Positions 25,518 through 36,430 of a stretch of 64,000 nt of DNA are shown here, one piece after another; positions within the stretch are counted from its first letter, which is position 1, and every line of letters starts with the position of its first letter. The stretch covers positions 18,684,001 through 18,748,000 of the forward strand of contig NC_060110.1 of assembly GCF_021155765.1 (NCBI RefSeq), given 5' to 3'. Under the pieces are notes generated by a model. The model searched no databases and was not told the origin of the DNA. It worked only from the letters and a program-made list of their open reading frames with translations. A program made the position numbers and the translations under genes. The stretch is from Diprion similis. Lineage: Eukaryota > Arthropoda > Insecta > Hymenoptera > Diprionidae.

Positions 25518-27449
25518 GAATCTTACGAATATGTATATCATTGTCAGTGACAAAAAGTACTTCTAAAATAAAAACAGTTGATGTCGAGTAAGCTGAATAA
25601 CGTTCAGTAGTTTTATACTTGTCTGAAACGGGGGAGGATATTTTTTTATTTTCAAGTATTTGACTGTCGGAATCAAAAAACTCTCGAGCAAAATCAAATC
25701 ATCCACTGTCAGGCTGCCCTATTCCATTTCCACTTTAATTGTAAGGTCATTTTTAGCACTCGATAAGTATCAACTGCGGTCTTACAACAAACCCGCCATT
25801 CTATCCTATAATATCTCAATCACACTGTTGAATTGTGTAATTTAAGAGCAGTCTTCTGATAATCGAGAGTTGCCGAAAGACGGCGGAAAATTACTTTGTA
25901 TACGCACTAATGATAAAACGCATGCGATTACGGTTTAAACGATGATTTCTTCTTTCATATGTTAAATTTTTATCACTAACGGATACGAGAATCGCTTCGT
26001 TTACCACCTTATCATCGAATATAACATTTAAAAATCGAGACAGTCCTATCAGTCAATATTAATTTAAAACGATGATGCGACATGGACAGTGTAGCTACGT
26101 ATAAACTGCACGGTATCTCGAGATAATTGCCTACTCAAAGAATTAATAAACGTACACAAAAAAGGCCAGTCATCTTTGAGCTATATGCGAATCTAAATAT
26201 AAAAGTTCGCCGAACATATAATGTTAGAAAATAGACTATTTTCTGCGCAATGTGATAACCCCTAGCAATCCCTCTCTATCGGTTGGTTTTTAATCATTTA
26301 TTAGGCGGTTATAAATAAGTCTTGGTTGATTTTGACGTCCTAAATAGCCGCGATACGTAATTTCATAATTATTACTGGCTGACGATGAGCTTTTTATCTT
26401 ACGGTCGATGATAATGTGACCCAGTGTCCCAAGCCCAATTCCAAACAATAATCTACGAGACCCTGAGCCTTGCTTATTCTCTCCGCTCCTGTCATGTTTG
26501 TATTTTAGGGGTTTCGCAATGATGATGAAACTTTGTCAGCAGTAGCCATTAATCCTGAATTTGGCAAACAAAAACGAGATTAGATTATACTTAATCCGTC
26601 ATTGCTGCCAATGATAGTAATGGCAATGAAATGTTTGGCACGTGGATAGTTTCATTTTTTTTCAATACAATAGAAAACCGCTGTTCCTCAGTTTTTCGAA
26701 ACAAATGACGTGACCGCTCTCTTCGGCGGGTTTGGTAGTTTGTTGACAATTCGTGTGAATATTCGTCGAAGATGAAACAAAGTATCCAAAATATGCGGTT
26801 ATTGCATAGGAACCGCTCCATGAATTAAAACTCTTCAAATTGCGTCAATTTCTTACAATCGGCAAGAGTTTTTGCAACGAATCAGTTTATATATAGCACG
26901 ATTATGAAGCAATAATCTCTAATGCCATAGTTATGACGTACAAATAAATGCTTAGTAATAAATCTTACAACTTATTTTGTGATGTGATCACAGTGCACGC
27001 GTAATCATGTTTATAGATATGCGTCCCTTAATAACACAGCTGCGTTATTCAAAGACACGATGTGTATAAAATTGGCACAGCCCATGCGTAAACTCACAAG
27101 ATACCGCTGAAATAAAGCACGATCAACAACTGAGAAAATATTATTTATGTTAGCCAGTTTTCGGACGTAGCTTTCGAAACATCGATCGCAGTGGCTTGCG
27201 ATCATGACACTCATTTTCTCTTCCAAACTTACGCCGATATAGCTTGTGCAATAATTTATTCTAGTGTTTTGGAAATCGGTAAAATTTTTGGCGAAAACTG
27301 AAACCTGTACCTCTTGGTCGGTTTTTCCGACTAAGGCTCTACTCACATGACGCCCCGAAGCAATACCTCGAAATCCATTAGTTACAGCAATTTACTTCGA
27401 AAATTTCATCGAACATTTTGTAAGCTCGTAAAGATCAGATCGGGTCGAG
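25518..27449. other. Spacer, nothing recognised
   Basis: AT-rich sequence. The longest open frame is a 111-codon minus-strand one at 27011-27346, with no motif, no splice context and no repeat elsewhere in the window. I do not call it a gene. Confidence 0.5.
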
Positions 27450-27699
27450 CAGTGTTTTCAGTCTTCTTGAATTCGCGACCCCTTTCCAAGTAAAACAAAT
27501 CGGGCGACCACTCAGGTCCATAATAAAACTATGTCAGCGATTGCGAAAACAATTTATTCAATGTTTATTCTATTGAGAGTATACCTAAAAACTACGACCT
27601 TAGCTTTTTAATTTTACCTGACTTATGACCGCAACCCCCCACAGTAAAACTTGCAGGTGACCAGGCTGGGAGTCGCAACCAACATTTTGAAAAGCACTG
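27450..27699. mobile_element. hAT-like MITE
   Basis: A 250-bp element with ends CAGTGTTTTCA and, inverted, CAGTGCTTTTCA. Each end is followed by the kind of TCGCGACCCC / TTGCGACTCCC stretch that many hAT non-autonomous elements carry. The 8-bp flanks (GGGTCGAG and TGCTAGAG) match at 5 of 8 positions, consistent with an aged 8-bp target duplication. No transposase frame is present. Confidence 0.6.
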
Positions 27700-27982
27700 T
27701 GCTAGAGCATACGAGTTGACATGATTTTTGTGTGTTTGGTACTCTGGATTTTTTCAAACGAAGATAACATTTCCATTCAATGTATTTTAATTACCTACTT
27801 ATCTTTTTTCATTGTATTTCGTCAATCTCGGTCGGTCACTACAAAATAGTTTTCCAATTTCTTGTCGACTTTGGTACAATTAGCAAGCATAAATTATTCT
27901 ACGTGATTATCAAAATAAGTTATAAATTCTACGATGCACGCGAAGCTGGGAATTATCAGCAAGGTTGAATCAATTTAGTAAC

Positions 27983-28042
27983 GTTAGTTTGACGAAATAT
28001 TGAAACCGAATTATTAATTTGCAACTTCACAATGATGACCTT
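27983..28042. repeat. 60-bp direct repeat, left unit
   Basis: Matches 34915-34974 at 52 of 60 positions, same orientation and same length. It sits 55 bases left of duplication copy B; its partner sits just right of copy B. Confidence 0.75.
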
Positions 28043-28107
28043 AATAAATTCATATTCAATAAATTCTATACGATGCTTTAATTGAAAAATTGAAAGAATA
28101 TGAATTG

Positions 28108-30412
28108 TTTAGACGCGAAGTTCCTTGCTGACAAGAGTACACTTGTTTTCGTTTCAATATTTTACGGGATTGATTATTTTTCCATATTTATAGTTATAGT
28201 TTGTTTATAACAAGAATTGATTATTGATTGCTTTGTATTAGTAAAAATGCGGTTGGGGTCGTCCTCACTCCAAATGTACCAGAAGGTGCTTTGTATTGTG
28301 TGATAGAGCGCCGTGCAATGAAGAGTGTACAAAGGTATAAAAAAATATGGCCATACTTGTGTTGGTTTTTGCGCGGAGCCATGTTTTGTAATAAAGAAGA
28401 ACTTATAGAGGAATTTTTCCTTGGCAATGAAGATGAACCAAATGCAAGGTGAATAACGTTAGTTACACCAATGATCACATCTACCCCTCAAAATTACTCA
28501 TAACTGATACAAATTTTAACAAGTGCCATCTTGAAATTTGATATTTCGACAAACTTGTATTATTGGAAGATTGTGGGCATTGCATACAAAGTGACGGGCT
28601 TATGAAATGGGTATCAGCACGCAGTGACCCAATTCAAATGAAAACCTGCTCACGCTGCAAAACGTTTTTCAGAAAATGTATAAAAATAATGAATCAGATT
28701 AGAACTAACGTGGCATATGCACAAGCAATGAAGAAAAAAAAATTTGAAGATCAAACATGTTTGTTGAACAAGCAACAGCTTTACCTCGAGCTTTTACTGA
28801 AATAAATCAAAAGCATGCAAGAAAATCGAATTTCACAGAGTACGCACATGAACATATTAATAAATTATACCACTCTATCCATTAACTAGGAATTCTCACG
28901 CGAAAGTTCTCAACACCAAATGTATTGTGTCAATACAATGACCATCCAATTTATTTTTTAATATGAATTGATTGTGAGGCATAGTTGACTGCATCACTGT
29001 CTGGAAACATAATTACTGTATCGGGCTGACGGATTCACTTCCTGATTTCAAAAGCGGAGGTTTTTGTTGACAAGTTAATTTCCATTAGTAAAAACACAAG
29101 GTATCAATTCGCAAGTTTACTTGACCTCACTTGCGTTATAATCTTGACTGATATTCTATGGCATCATACAATTATGTAAAGCTAAATCTTTGCCTACGCT
29201 TCAGTGACACTTACATCAATATTGCGAAAGATGGACCACTAATTCATTGAATTTCTGTTTATTCGCAGAAGACCCGATTCAAGGCCAAAACGTATAGCGA
29301 TAACTCTTTATTTTGCAAACCCATCATACCAAATAACACTTTAATGAACTAATCAGTAATCGTTGGCAATGCGGATAGCAAAATTTGTAATTGCAGATTT
29401 CCTGGATCTGAATAATTTTTTGAAAATTTTGCACACGAAAGTGCTTCCTATGACAAAAAAATCGGCGGCAGGTTTTGGATGTGCGAGCAACGGAAGCTAC
29501 CAAGATCACACTGAACATTTTACAGCATATAATTGAAAAACTGGAGACTATAGATCCCACAATTACGATCTATCCACGGTTAAATAATCAGGTTGTGAGT
29601 TAGTACAATCACTTTCAATCAAGGGACAGATTTCCAATCATGAAATCAACGCCATCGAAAAAGAACTTCAGAGATTACATTATACGGTAATACATGTATT
29701 TGATTTGTATATTAAGACAACACATCGGGAAATTTTGAATATCAAGCTTCAGAACTAAATTCTTCAACTGCTAAAATCCTACACTTTGAACTTACGTAAT
29801 TTTTCATGCGTTCTCCATGTTCGGATCAATTTCGAAAAATGATATAATGTTTAATTTCTGACCGCTATACTTAAATAATCAAATTTAGATCAACACAAAT
29901 TTCCCTGTATCAAGCCACATTTTGCGTTTCAGTTTCAACGATATGATCATCTGTTTTACACTTTCATTTGTTACGTATTTTAGAGACTGAAATTTGTAAA
30001 ATGATTCTTCAGATCGTGTTCCAGCATAATGACACCGTGGATTATGGAATATAATTTATGAATTTGGTTGAGAAACTTACAAGTATTCACAAATTCACTG
30101 AAGAAAGAGAATTGGATATTAAAAATCAGATACATATACTCGCACCATTATTAGATATGAAAAAGGTCATCCTGATGGATAACGAGCGTAAGATGATTGT
30201 TAAAGCAATAGGCTACAAACAAGGCCATTGGTTCAAGTGTCCGAATGGACACATTTACACCATTGGAGATTGAGGAGGTGCGATGGAAGAAAGCAAATGT
30301 AACGAGTGTGGAGCTGCCGTTGGCGGTGGATTACATCGTTTAATTGTAAGAAGCGATAACTCATTGGCTACTGATATGGATGGAGCTACACGTCCTGCTT
30401 GGCCTCTGTGAT
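28108..30412 (+). pseudogene. ZNFX1 3'-end pseudogene
   Basis: Duplicate of ZNFX1 exons 12-16 without helicase exons. Breaks seen: most of exon 12 is deleted; the first codon of the exon-13 copy is TAA instead of GAA; an in-frame stop and a short deletion follow within that exon; the exon-14 acceptor CAG has become CAA; the exon-14 copy has a stop after LELLLK; the Lys-rich part of the exon-15 copy has lost a base; and in the RZ finger the Cys after TIGD is TGA (near 30270). The start of the last exon is also frameshifted. The RZ-finger part of that exon is nevertheless almost identical to copy A. Confidence 0.9.
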
Positions 30413-31595
30413 AAACCTACACATTGTCCGAATAACAACAAATAAACTTACGTTGACGAGTACCACTTATCCACTAACAATTTTTAATAGTCGGTATTAA
30501 TTGGTTTACTTTATTTTTTGGTAACCATCAGTTTGACAGGAATCAGAGATTCGAAACTAAACGATTGTGAAATCCGATTGCTCTCGTTTCTCAGTTTAAC
30601 TTTTTCAATTAATTTATCAAAATGTGCAAGTTCTGTGATCAAATTCGATGATATTAACGGACTTTAAATCCTCTGAATACCGTCAATAATGTGAACGTAT
30701 GGTTAGAACTCTGTATGATTGCTGGACACAATACATGTTTAGTTTTATATGATTGGTAATAAAAACGTTAAGTAAATCACAATTGTATTGCTTGTATTAG
30801 ACTAGTCAACTAAATGGGATATTTCAAATATTTGTCATGATAATTTTCACTCGAAGTTGTTTAGGACCGAGTAACACATTCAGTAATGTACAGATTTGAA
30901 TCAGAGCTTTGTGAAATATTCAATACATTTAGAATGATAGAAACACATGATTTGTTGAACAACTACTACTTTACTCGAGTCGATCGCTTGACCTAAAAAA
31001 GAGGAAACTCCTGAAGTAAAATTATGAGGGTGAAGCAGGATAGTTTGCGGCTTAATAAAGAACAACAGTAATTTGAGTTACTTATTTGCGTGTATTTAAT
31101 ACTTTACGAACAGTATGGTTTCGTATTTCATAATGCTACTAGCGCCTGAAAACCCATGTTTCTTTGTCATAATAAATACAACTGACAATGAAATACAATA
31201 ATTGTATGTTTGTCAAATACACCTGAACTTCTATTATTGAATCCGAATTTCTTGACCAACGTAATTGCGTAAAGGTAGTTTCTTAAAGTAAGATTGAATG
31301 TTCTATTTTTTGGGGTTATCATTATTATTTCGATCAAAAATTGAAACCGCTTCGTTACGGATTTTTAACGAAGCCAATGACAATTTACGAAGAATCCTTT
31401 GAAATTCTGTTACCAAAACTGTTACGTGAAAAGATATCATTACAACTATAAAATTATCATTGGAACTTGAAGATTGACGGTTTGCAACAAGTCAACAAAA
31501 TTTAGAAGCAGGATACATCGATTCACTTTTTGTACACTTACATGTTTTTTCATATGCGCGTGATCCTTACACCTACAATCTTACATTTGAAATGT
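30413..31595. other. Duplicated intergenic region, copy B
   Basis: Counterpart of 19970-21159. No coding signal. It shows scattered substitutions and several small indels relative to copy A. Confidence 0.6.
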
Positions 31596-31601
31596 TTTAT
31601 T
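31596..31601 (-). terminator. Poly(A) signal of carboxylesterase B
   Basis: AATAAA on the minus strand, about 90 bases past the stop codon, conserved with copy A. Confidence 0.5.
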
Positions 31602-31689
31602 CGTGGATGCGAATTTGCAATACTTGTACCTTCGCAGCATCGATTCTTTTCAGGAGTCAATTGTAAAGGTGAAAGACGAAGTGCCATAG

Positions 31690-34526
31690 CTAGTGCAAGT
31701 TTACAGCGGCTAACAGTTGGTCCCAAAATCTAAATCGGTCAACGGAATATCCATACTTCATTCGAAGAGTTGTGTCAGAATTATCTCCTATTTGGAGGTA
31801 ATTATCTAGTGAACGTGAATATGGTAACCACGTTGGAGTGCCATCCAAAGTTGTTGGTGTTCTGAAAGCATAATTCCGGATTTCCCACCATTCTTGCATA
31901 GCTACGGTCAACTGGGATTTTCTCATTTTATTTTTTTTTTTCATTTTTCTTATATCTAGTCGCTTGCGTTTACCCAGTAGTTGCAAAGGAGGTCCACAAT
32001 TGGACCATCGTGTCCACCATTTTCCAATCGGCCTCACTAAATGCGTAGCCTGGAGGTCCAAACTGAGACTTCGGTCCCGGAAGAAGGTAGAGAAGCTCAT
32101 CACCGTGTGCGACACCCATATTCACAGTATCCCCTCCGCTGAAGAAATAGCTGTAACTAACTGTACCCCGGTAGTTGAATAAGCCAAAATACTGGGGGCT
32201 CTTTGTATGGAGCGCTTTCTCCTGAACAGCTTTGTGCGAAAAATATGAGAAGCAACCATCACCCATGAGTGACGTGAAATTATTTAATATCTGAAACGAG
32301 TACCGAATGTTAGAGATAATAATCGTGGAAACCGCGACCTTATTTACTGACTTTGAATACTTACTATGTTTGGATCAGCGGTCAAATTGTAAAAGTAGTA
32401 TGACTTAATGGCATCAGCGAAGACCGTCAGATTGTCAATCTGATGCTCATATTGTAAGACGTGAGGTAGAACAATATCGATCTTGTTCAAAAATTCTTCG
32501 AGCAAGTCTTGTTTGTCGAGAAATACTAATGAAAACAGAAATAAAATAGTATTAAAATTGCATTCATATGTTGTCTGCACTATATTCTAGTGCTATGTTT
32601 TACAAACGCTTTCCACTTTTTTTTATGTTGTAAGTATACTTGCAGGCACCGAAGACAATTCCTTCGTCGCGAACAACCTGGATTATTGACGGCAGATCAC
32701 GGATCATTCCGCGAGCATACAGGTTCCTTGGAGTATCCGTTATAAATGCTCCTTCTATTTCCGGTTCAATACTCGGACCCCATATGATATACGGAAACAC
32801 GAACCACTTGGTGAACACAGACGTCGTATCGACAAGTTGCGACGCCTTCAAAGTTCTCAAACAGTTAACAAGGGCAGCAGAGGTATTAGTCGGGCAGCCA
32901 AGATGTTCACCAAGCGTAGCAGCAGAATTTGCACTCTCCGTTCTCGAACGTGGAAATTGAAACCCGAGCGCGTTTCCACTTTGTAATATATATCTATGAA
33001 AAAGTCCTGTAAGGATAAGAAAACCGTATCGGTAGCTGTTTGAGCCAAACGCAAAAAATGACATATTCAATCAGGTGCAGTAAAATTGAATTGTGTAGCA
33101 TGACTAAGGCTGAAGAAAACTCGCGCCCAAGGATCAGTGAGCTATGTGAATGTATGTAGGTATCGCACCAATGATCAACAGATAGTGGGTCTCACCATTC
33201 GTCAAATTCGACATCGTCAAGAGATGAACGCACCCGGCCCCTGAACTTCCTCCATGAACAGTGACTCGATTCGGATCACCGCCAAAATAGCGAATGTTGT
33301 CTCGAGTCCATTCTAAAGCTCGAACTAAGTCTTTAAGACCGTAATTTCCAGGTGACACTTCATCTCCAGTACTGAGATATCCTAAAGGACCCATACGATA
33401 GCTAGGAACTACCAGAACGACATCTTTGTCAAGGATGAATTGAGGTCCCCATCGTTTTGGATTATTCGTTCCTGTTTTGTATCCGCCGCCATAGGCAAAC
33501 AGCATTACTGGTAGTAACGTGGAGTTATCACTGGTAGGAAGCTGCAGGATTGAGCAAATTAAAAATCGTTTTCAAAATACACATTCGGCAACCTAGAATA
33601 TATCCTCGTTGAAGATGCATGGACTGACTACACGCAAGTCTATAACATGACAACTGTCGTCCGAAGTGTGTATTTTTCTACAAATCGACAATTTCAAAGT
33701 GCTAATAATATCAGGAATAATTATTACTTGCGGTGTATACACATTGAGATAGAGACAGTCCTCATCTCCGATGAACACTGTACCATCCAGCTGAGGACAT
33801 GGGGGGGAATCGACGCTACCATCTAAAGTTCCATTCCACGCTTCTGCCGGTACGGGTCCCTTGAATCTGTATCGAGACAACAGCGAAGGTTGTTTTTTAC
33901 CTTTCACATAACACAACATCCGGTATTTCAATGGATTGATTTCTCAGGGTAGAGATTTGAGAATAGTTGTTGATCAAGCATTGTATAAGAAATAATTACT
34001 CAGAACACTTAATCGAACCAATAAAAAAAAAATCAGTCCGAAAGTTGAACTTGAGAGTTACTAAATGCAGCAAGTTCTTAAATTCACGCTGCTCTATTTC
34101 AGAGAAGTAGTGAAGTTTATTACAACCACCCTAAAAATAAAAAGTGGAGTATTCAGATGATTCAGAGGTCTACAGAATCACCTCTGATTATTTTCACACG
34201 GATGCATGGGTATGTGCATTTCCGCATGTATGTGATTTTTGTTTTAGTAATCAACATGAATTTTCTAATCTTGAAGCAAACCTGAGATTTCCAATCGGCG
34301 GTTGTGCGAATGGGATTCCTTTAAAGCCGAAGAATATCCGGTTGCGGCGCGTGACCATATTTACACCTTGAACTTCTCCTTGAAGTACACGAACTACTGG
34401 GTGAGCCGAATTCTCAAAAACATCCGTATTTCCAGCCGGGGCACTGTCACAAATACTTATATGGCTGCTTAGTGAAAATAATACCAAGAAGTAGAGGCCG
34501 AGGCTAAAATGCGATTGTATAACCAT
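31690..34526 (-). CDS. Secreted type-B carboxylesterase B
   Basis: Intact paralogue of carboxylesterase A, also 580 residues. Exons in coding order: 34282-34526, 33728-33866, 33196-33541, 32644-33006, 32365-32525, 31974-32290, 31690-31861; every exon has exactly the length of its copy A partner. Signal peptide, GGSSGAG, RDEG and GVAHGDEL are all kept, so it should be an active secreted esterase. The same GC donor (T|GCAAGT) is used after exon 4. Exons 2 and 3 and intron 2 are identical to copy A; differences fall in the signal and early mature region (for example EVHILQGKIQ against VVRVLQGEVQ) and in exons 4-7. An open frame extends further upstream, but those residues are not shared with copy A, so the Met of MVIQSHFSLGLYF is taken as the start. 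Confidence 0.9.
33147..33899. repeat. 753-base tract identical to 22713-23465
   Basis: Copy B partner of the identical tract across esterase exons 2-3 and the intron between them. Confidence 0.85.
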
Positions 34527-34828
34527 CCTAATATTGTTTGCGGTTTCACGAATTGTCGATAAATGATTCCCAAGCTTGCGATTTCGCTTTCTATATTCAA
34601 CTATAGTACAAAATGTTTCGTAATTTTCAAACAAGCATGTGAACTCCGACCTCTGGTAATCCCTCATACTCAGACTAGTGCGAATTGTGTCATTCGGGAG
34701 GGATCTTTCCGATAATCAAGGCTGCCTAGGCATAGCGAAGAATGTAATTGTGCAATACGGACAAAACTCGTGCGTCCCGAGTTTCAGCAATGATTACATT
34801 TATAACTCTCCAAATTCCCCACAACCCA

Positions 34829-34890
34829 TTAGGGGGGTGCCCTGGTCGATTTGGAAGTTTACGTATATATCTCCAAATATTTAAGTCCTC
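34829..34890. mobile_element. TTAA-type MITE, family 1 copy 3 (truncated)
   Basis: Left end GGGGGGTGCCCTGGTCGATT, then ACGTATATATCTCCAAATA as in copy 1, ending abruptly after AAGTCC. It lies at the same place relative to the esterase as copy 2, so it predates the duplication. Confidence 0.7.
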
Positions 34891-34914
34891 AATCGTGAAT
34901 AAGGGTAGTAGGCT

Positions 34915-34974
34915 GTTAGTTTCACGAAATATTGAAACAACATCATTAATTTTCAACTTCATGATGATGACCTT
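34915..34974. repeat. 60-bp direct repeat, right unit
   Basis: Partner of 27983-28042 (52 of 60 identical). Together they bracket duplication copy B. Confidence 0.75.
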
Positions 34975-35127
34975 CAAGATTTGGAATTTCTAGAATATGA
35001 GATTCATTTTACTTTACTATGGTCCAATAAATTCCATCCCATCCGTGAATTGGAAAATTGCGATTTTTCCTAATCATCTACTGTTACATTAACGTTCCAA
35101 ACATCAACCTCATAAAAGTACAAGGAT

Positions 35128-35330
35128 GAAGTTAGTAACGTTGTGTTAGTAACGATGCTTGTTCACGAAAAATGACTAATTTGCATATTTATGACTTGCC
35201 GAAATTTAGTAAGCCATTACAAACAAAACATACACTAATTATGAAAGGCCAACTTCTTGAAAATTATCCGCAAATTGCTCAATAATAATTATTTCTCCTC
35301 ATGTGTCATTACGTTAACGTTACTAACTTC
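35128..35330. mobile_element. Short inverted-repeat element (MITE-like)
   Basis: About 203 bp with perfect 15-base terminal inverted repeats: GAAGTTAGTAACGTT at 35128-35142 and its exact complement at 35316-35330. The interior is AT-rich and non-coding. No clear target duplication was seen. Confidence 0.6.
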
Positions 35331-35893
35331 AGCCGCATATAAAAATACGAAGCCTACGTGCCAACGTTCACGATAAAACTCACACTGTCCTCAGAACCAA
35401 AGTGCATCAAGTCCACGCGCAAACAGCGCGGTTAAAGTCGAATAACTCAATATGAAAAATCACGCTCAAAGATTAACATAGCCCTTGTTGCTTTGATTTT
35501 GTTGCCAGGACACCCGTAAAATCAACGTTCAAATTGATATTTCAGAAAAACGTCATTACGGGAACTTATATTCTGGAAGACAATCGGCAGCAGCATCTTT
35601 GTTTGCGACTTGTGTAGAGTTCGGTTCTAAAGCTAATCCGGATGAGAGGAGTGAGTGAGAGGGTAAATGAATAAAGTCCACAATTTCGCGAGAGATCAGA
35701 GAGCGCTTGCTTCGGCATAAAAACCCTCACGGTTTAGAGGGAAAAGCCAAAGCAAGTCCTGTATTTATTTAAAATATCAGTTCAACAGGTTACATGGTAC
35801 AATGTGTTTGGCGCGTTCACCTTTAGACAACTTAGTCTTAGTTGACTGTTCATTCGATAATCTTATGTACTGCCAAATAAACACAACTTAAAT
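35331..35893. other. Spacer with possible retroelement-like promoter segment
   Basis: No coding signal. Around 35700-35760 a GCATAAAAACCCTC motif precedes a short inverted repeat (CCCTCACGGTTTAGAGGG). This resembles a promoter or LTR core, but no partner LTR or element genes are present. Confidence 0.3.
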
Positions 35894-36146
35894 GCGTGTA
35901 TTTCAATACAACTTCAAGGCATGTGCTTCAATGCAACTCCTTCTTAAGGGGGAAATGGGAAGGGTCTCATAAAAGCATGTGTTTCAATGCAGCTCAGGGA
36001 AATTGCATGTGTTTCAATGCAGCTCCGGGGAAATGCATGTGTTTCAATGCAGCTCCGGGGAAATGCATGTGTTTCAATGCAGCTCTGGGAAATTGCATGT
36101 GTTTCAATGCAGCTCATTCTTAAGGGGGAAATGGGAAAGGGTGGAC
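35894..36146. repeat. 30-bp minisatellite
   Basis: Five tandem 30-base units (35975-36124; unit begins GCATGTGTTTCAATGCAGCT) with few changes, plus two diverged units at 35894 and 35919. The array is bracketed by copies of TTCTTAAGGGGGAAATGGGA at 35941 and 36117. Because the unit length is a multiple of three, the plus strand stays open and would encode the repeating peptide MCFNAAPGKC; nothing suggests that this is translated. Confidence 0.9.
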
Positions 36147-36169
36147 CTGTTCTATAACTAACCTAACAA

Positions 36170-36430
36170 CGCGATCTTTAAATCTACGCGATATGGAAAG
36201 AACTCGACACGCGACCGAGCGCGGGAAGAACACGATAAACGCCCCCGCGGCAGAAGAGAGGAATTTAGGTGTACGTCCTACCTACTCGAGCGCTCGATTC
36301 TAAGTGAAGCGCGCGCGCGCGCGTGAAACCGGGGCTGCGCGCGCGCCCGCTAGATTCAGCTCTCGCTCAGCGCGCGACCTTGCGGCCGAGTAATCTCAAC
36401 GTCGTGAGGCATCAGCGGTCCGCGTGGTTC
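36170..36430. other. CpG-rich patch
   Basis: Locally GC- and CpG-rich within AT-rich surroundings, with an alternating CG run near 36309-36322 and repeated GCGCGC blocks. It could be an isolated promoter or part of a mobile element; no gene start was found beside it. Confidence 0.5.

Larger units (their letters stand above)
28097..34890. repeat. Segmental duplication, copy B
   Basis: Colinear second copy of 17482-24410. It lost about 165 bases near its left end (copy A 17525-17690, most of ZNFX1 exon 12 and part of the next intron). It holds the dead ZNFX1 tail and intact carboxylesterase B, and ends in the left half of the MITE at 34829. Confidence 0.9.

Noticed and set aside
27011-27346. 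111-codon minus-strand frame in the spacer
   Set aside because: No family features, no splice partner and no repeat copies; treated as chance.
35894-36146. CRISPR-like array (repeat containing GTTTCAATGCAGCTC)
   Set aside because: Units are head-to-tail with no variable spacers, and the context is an animal genome. It is a minisatellite.
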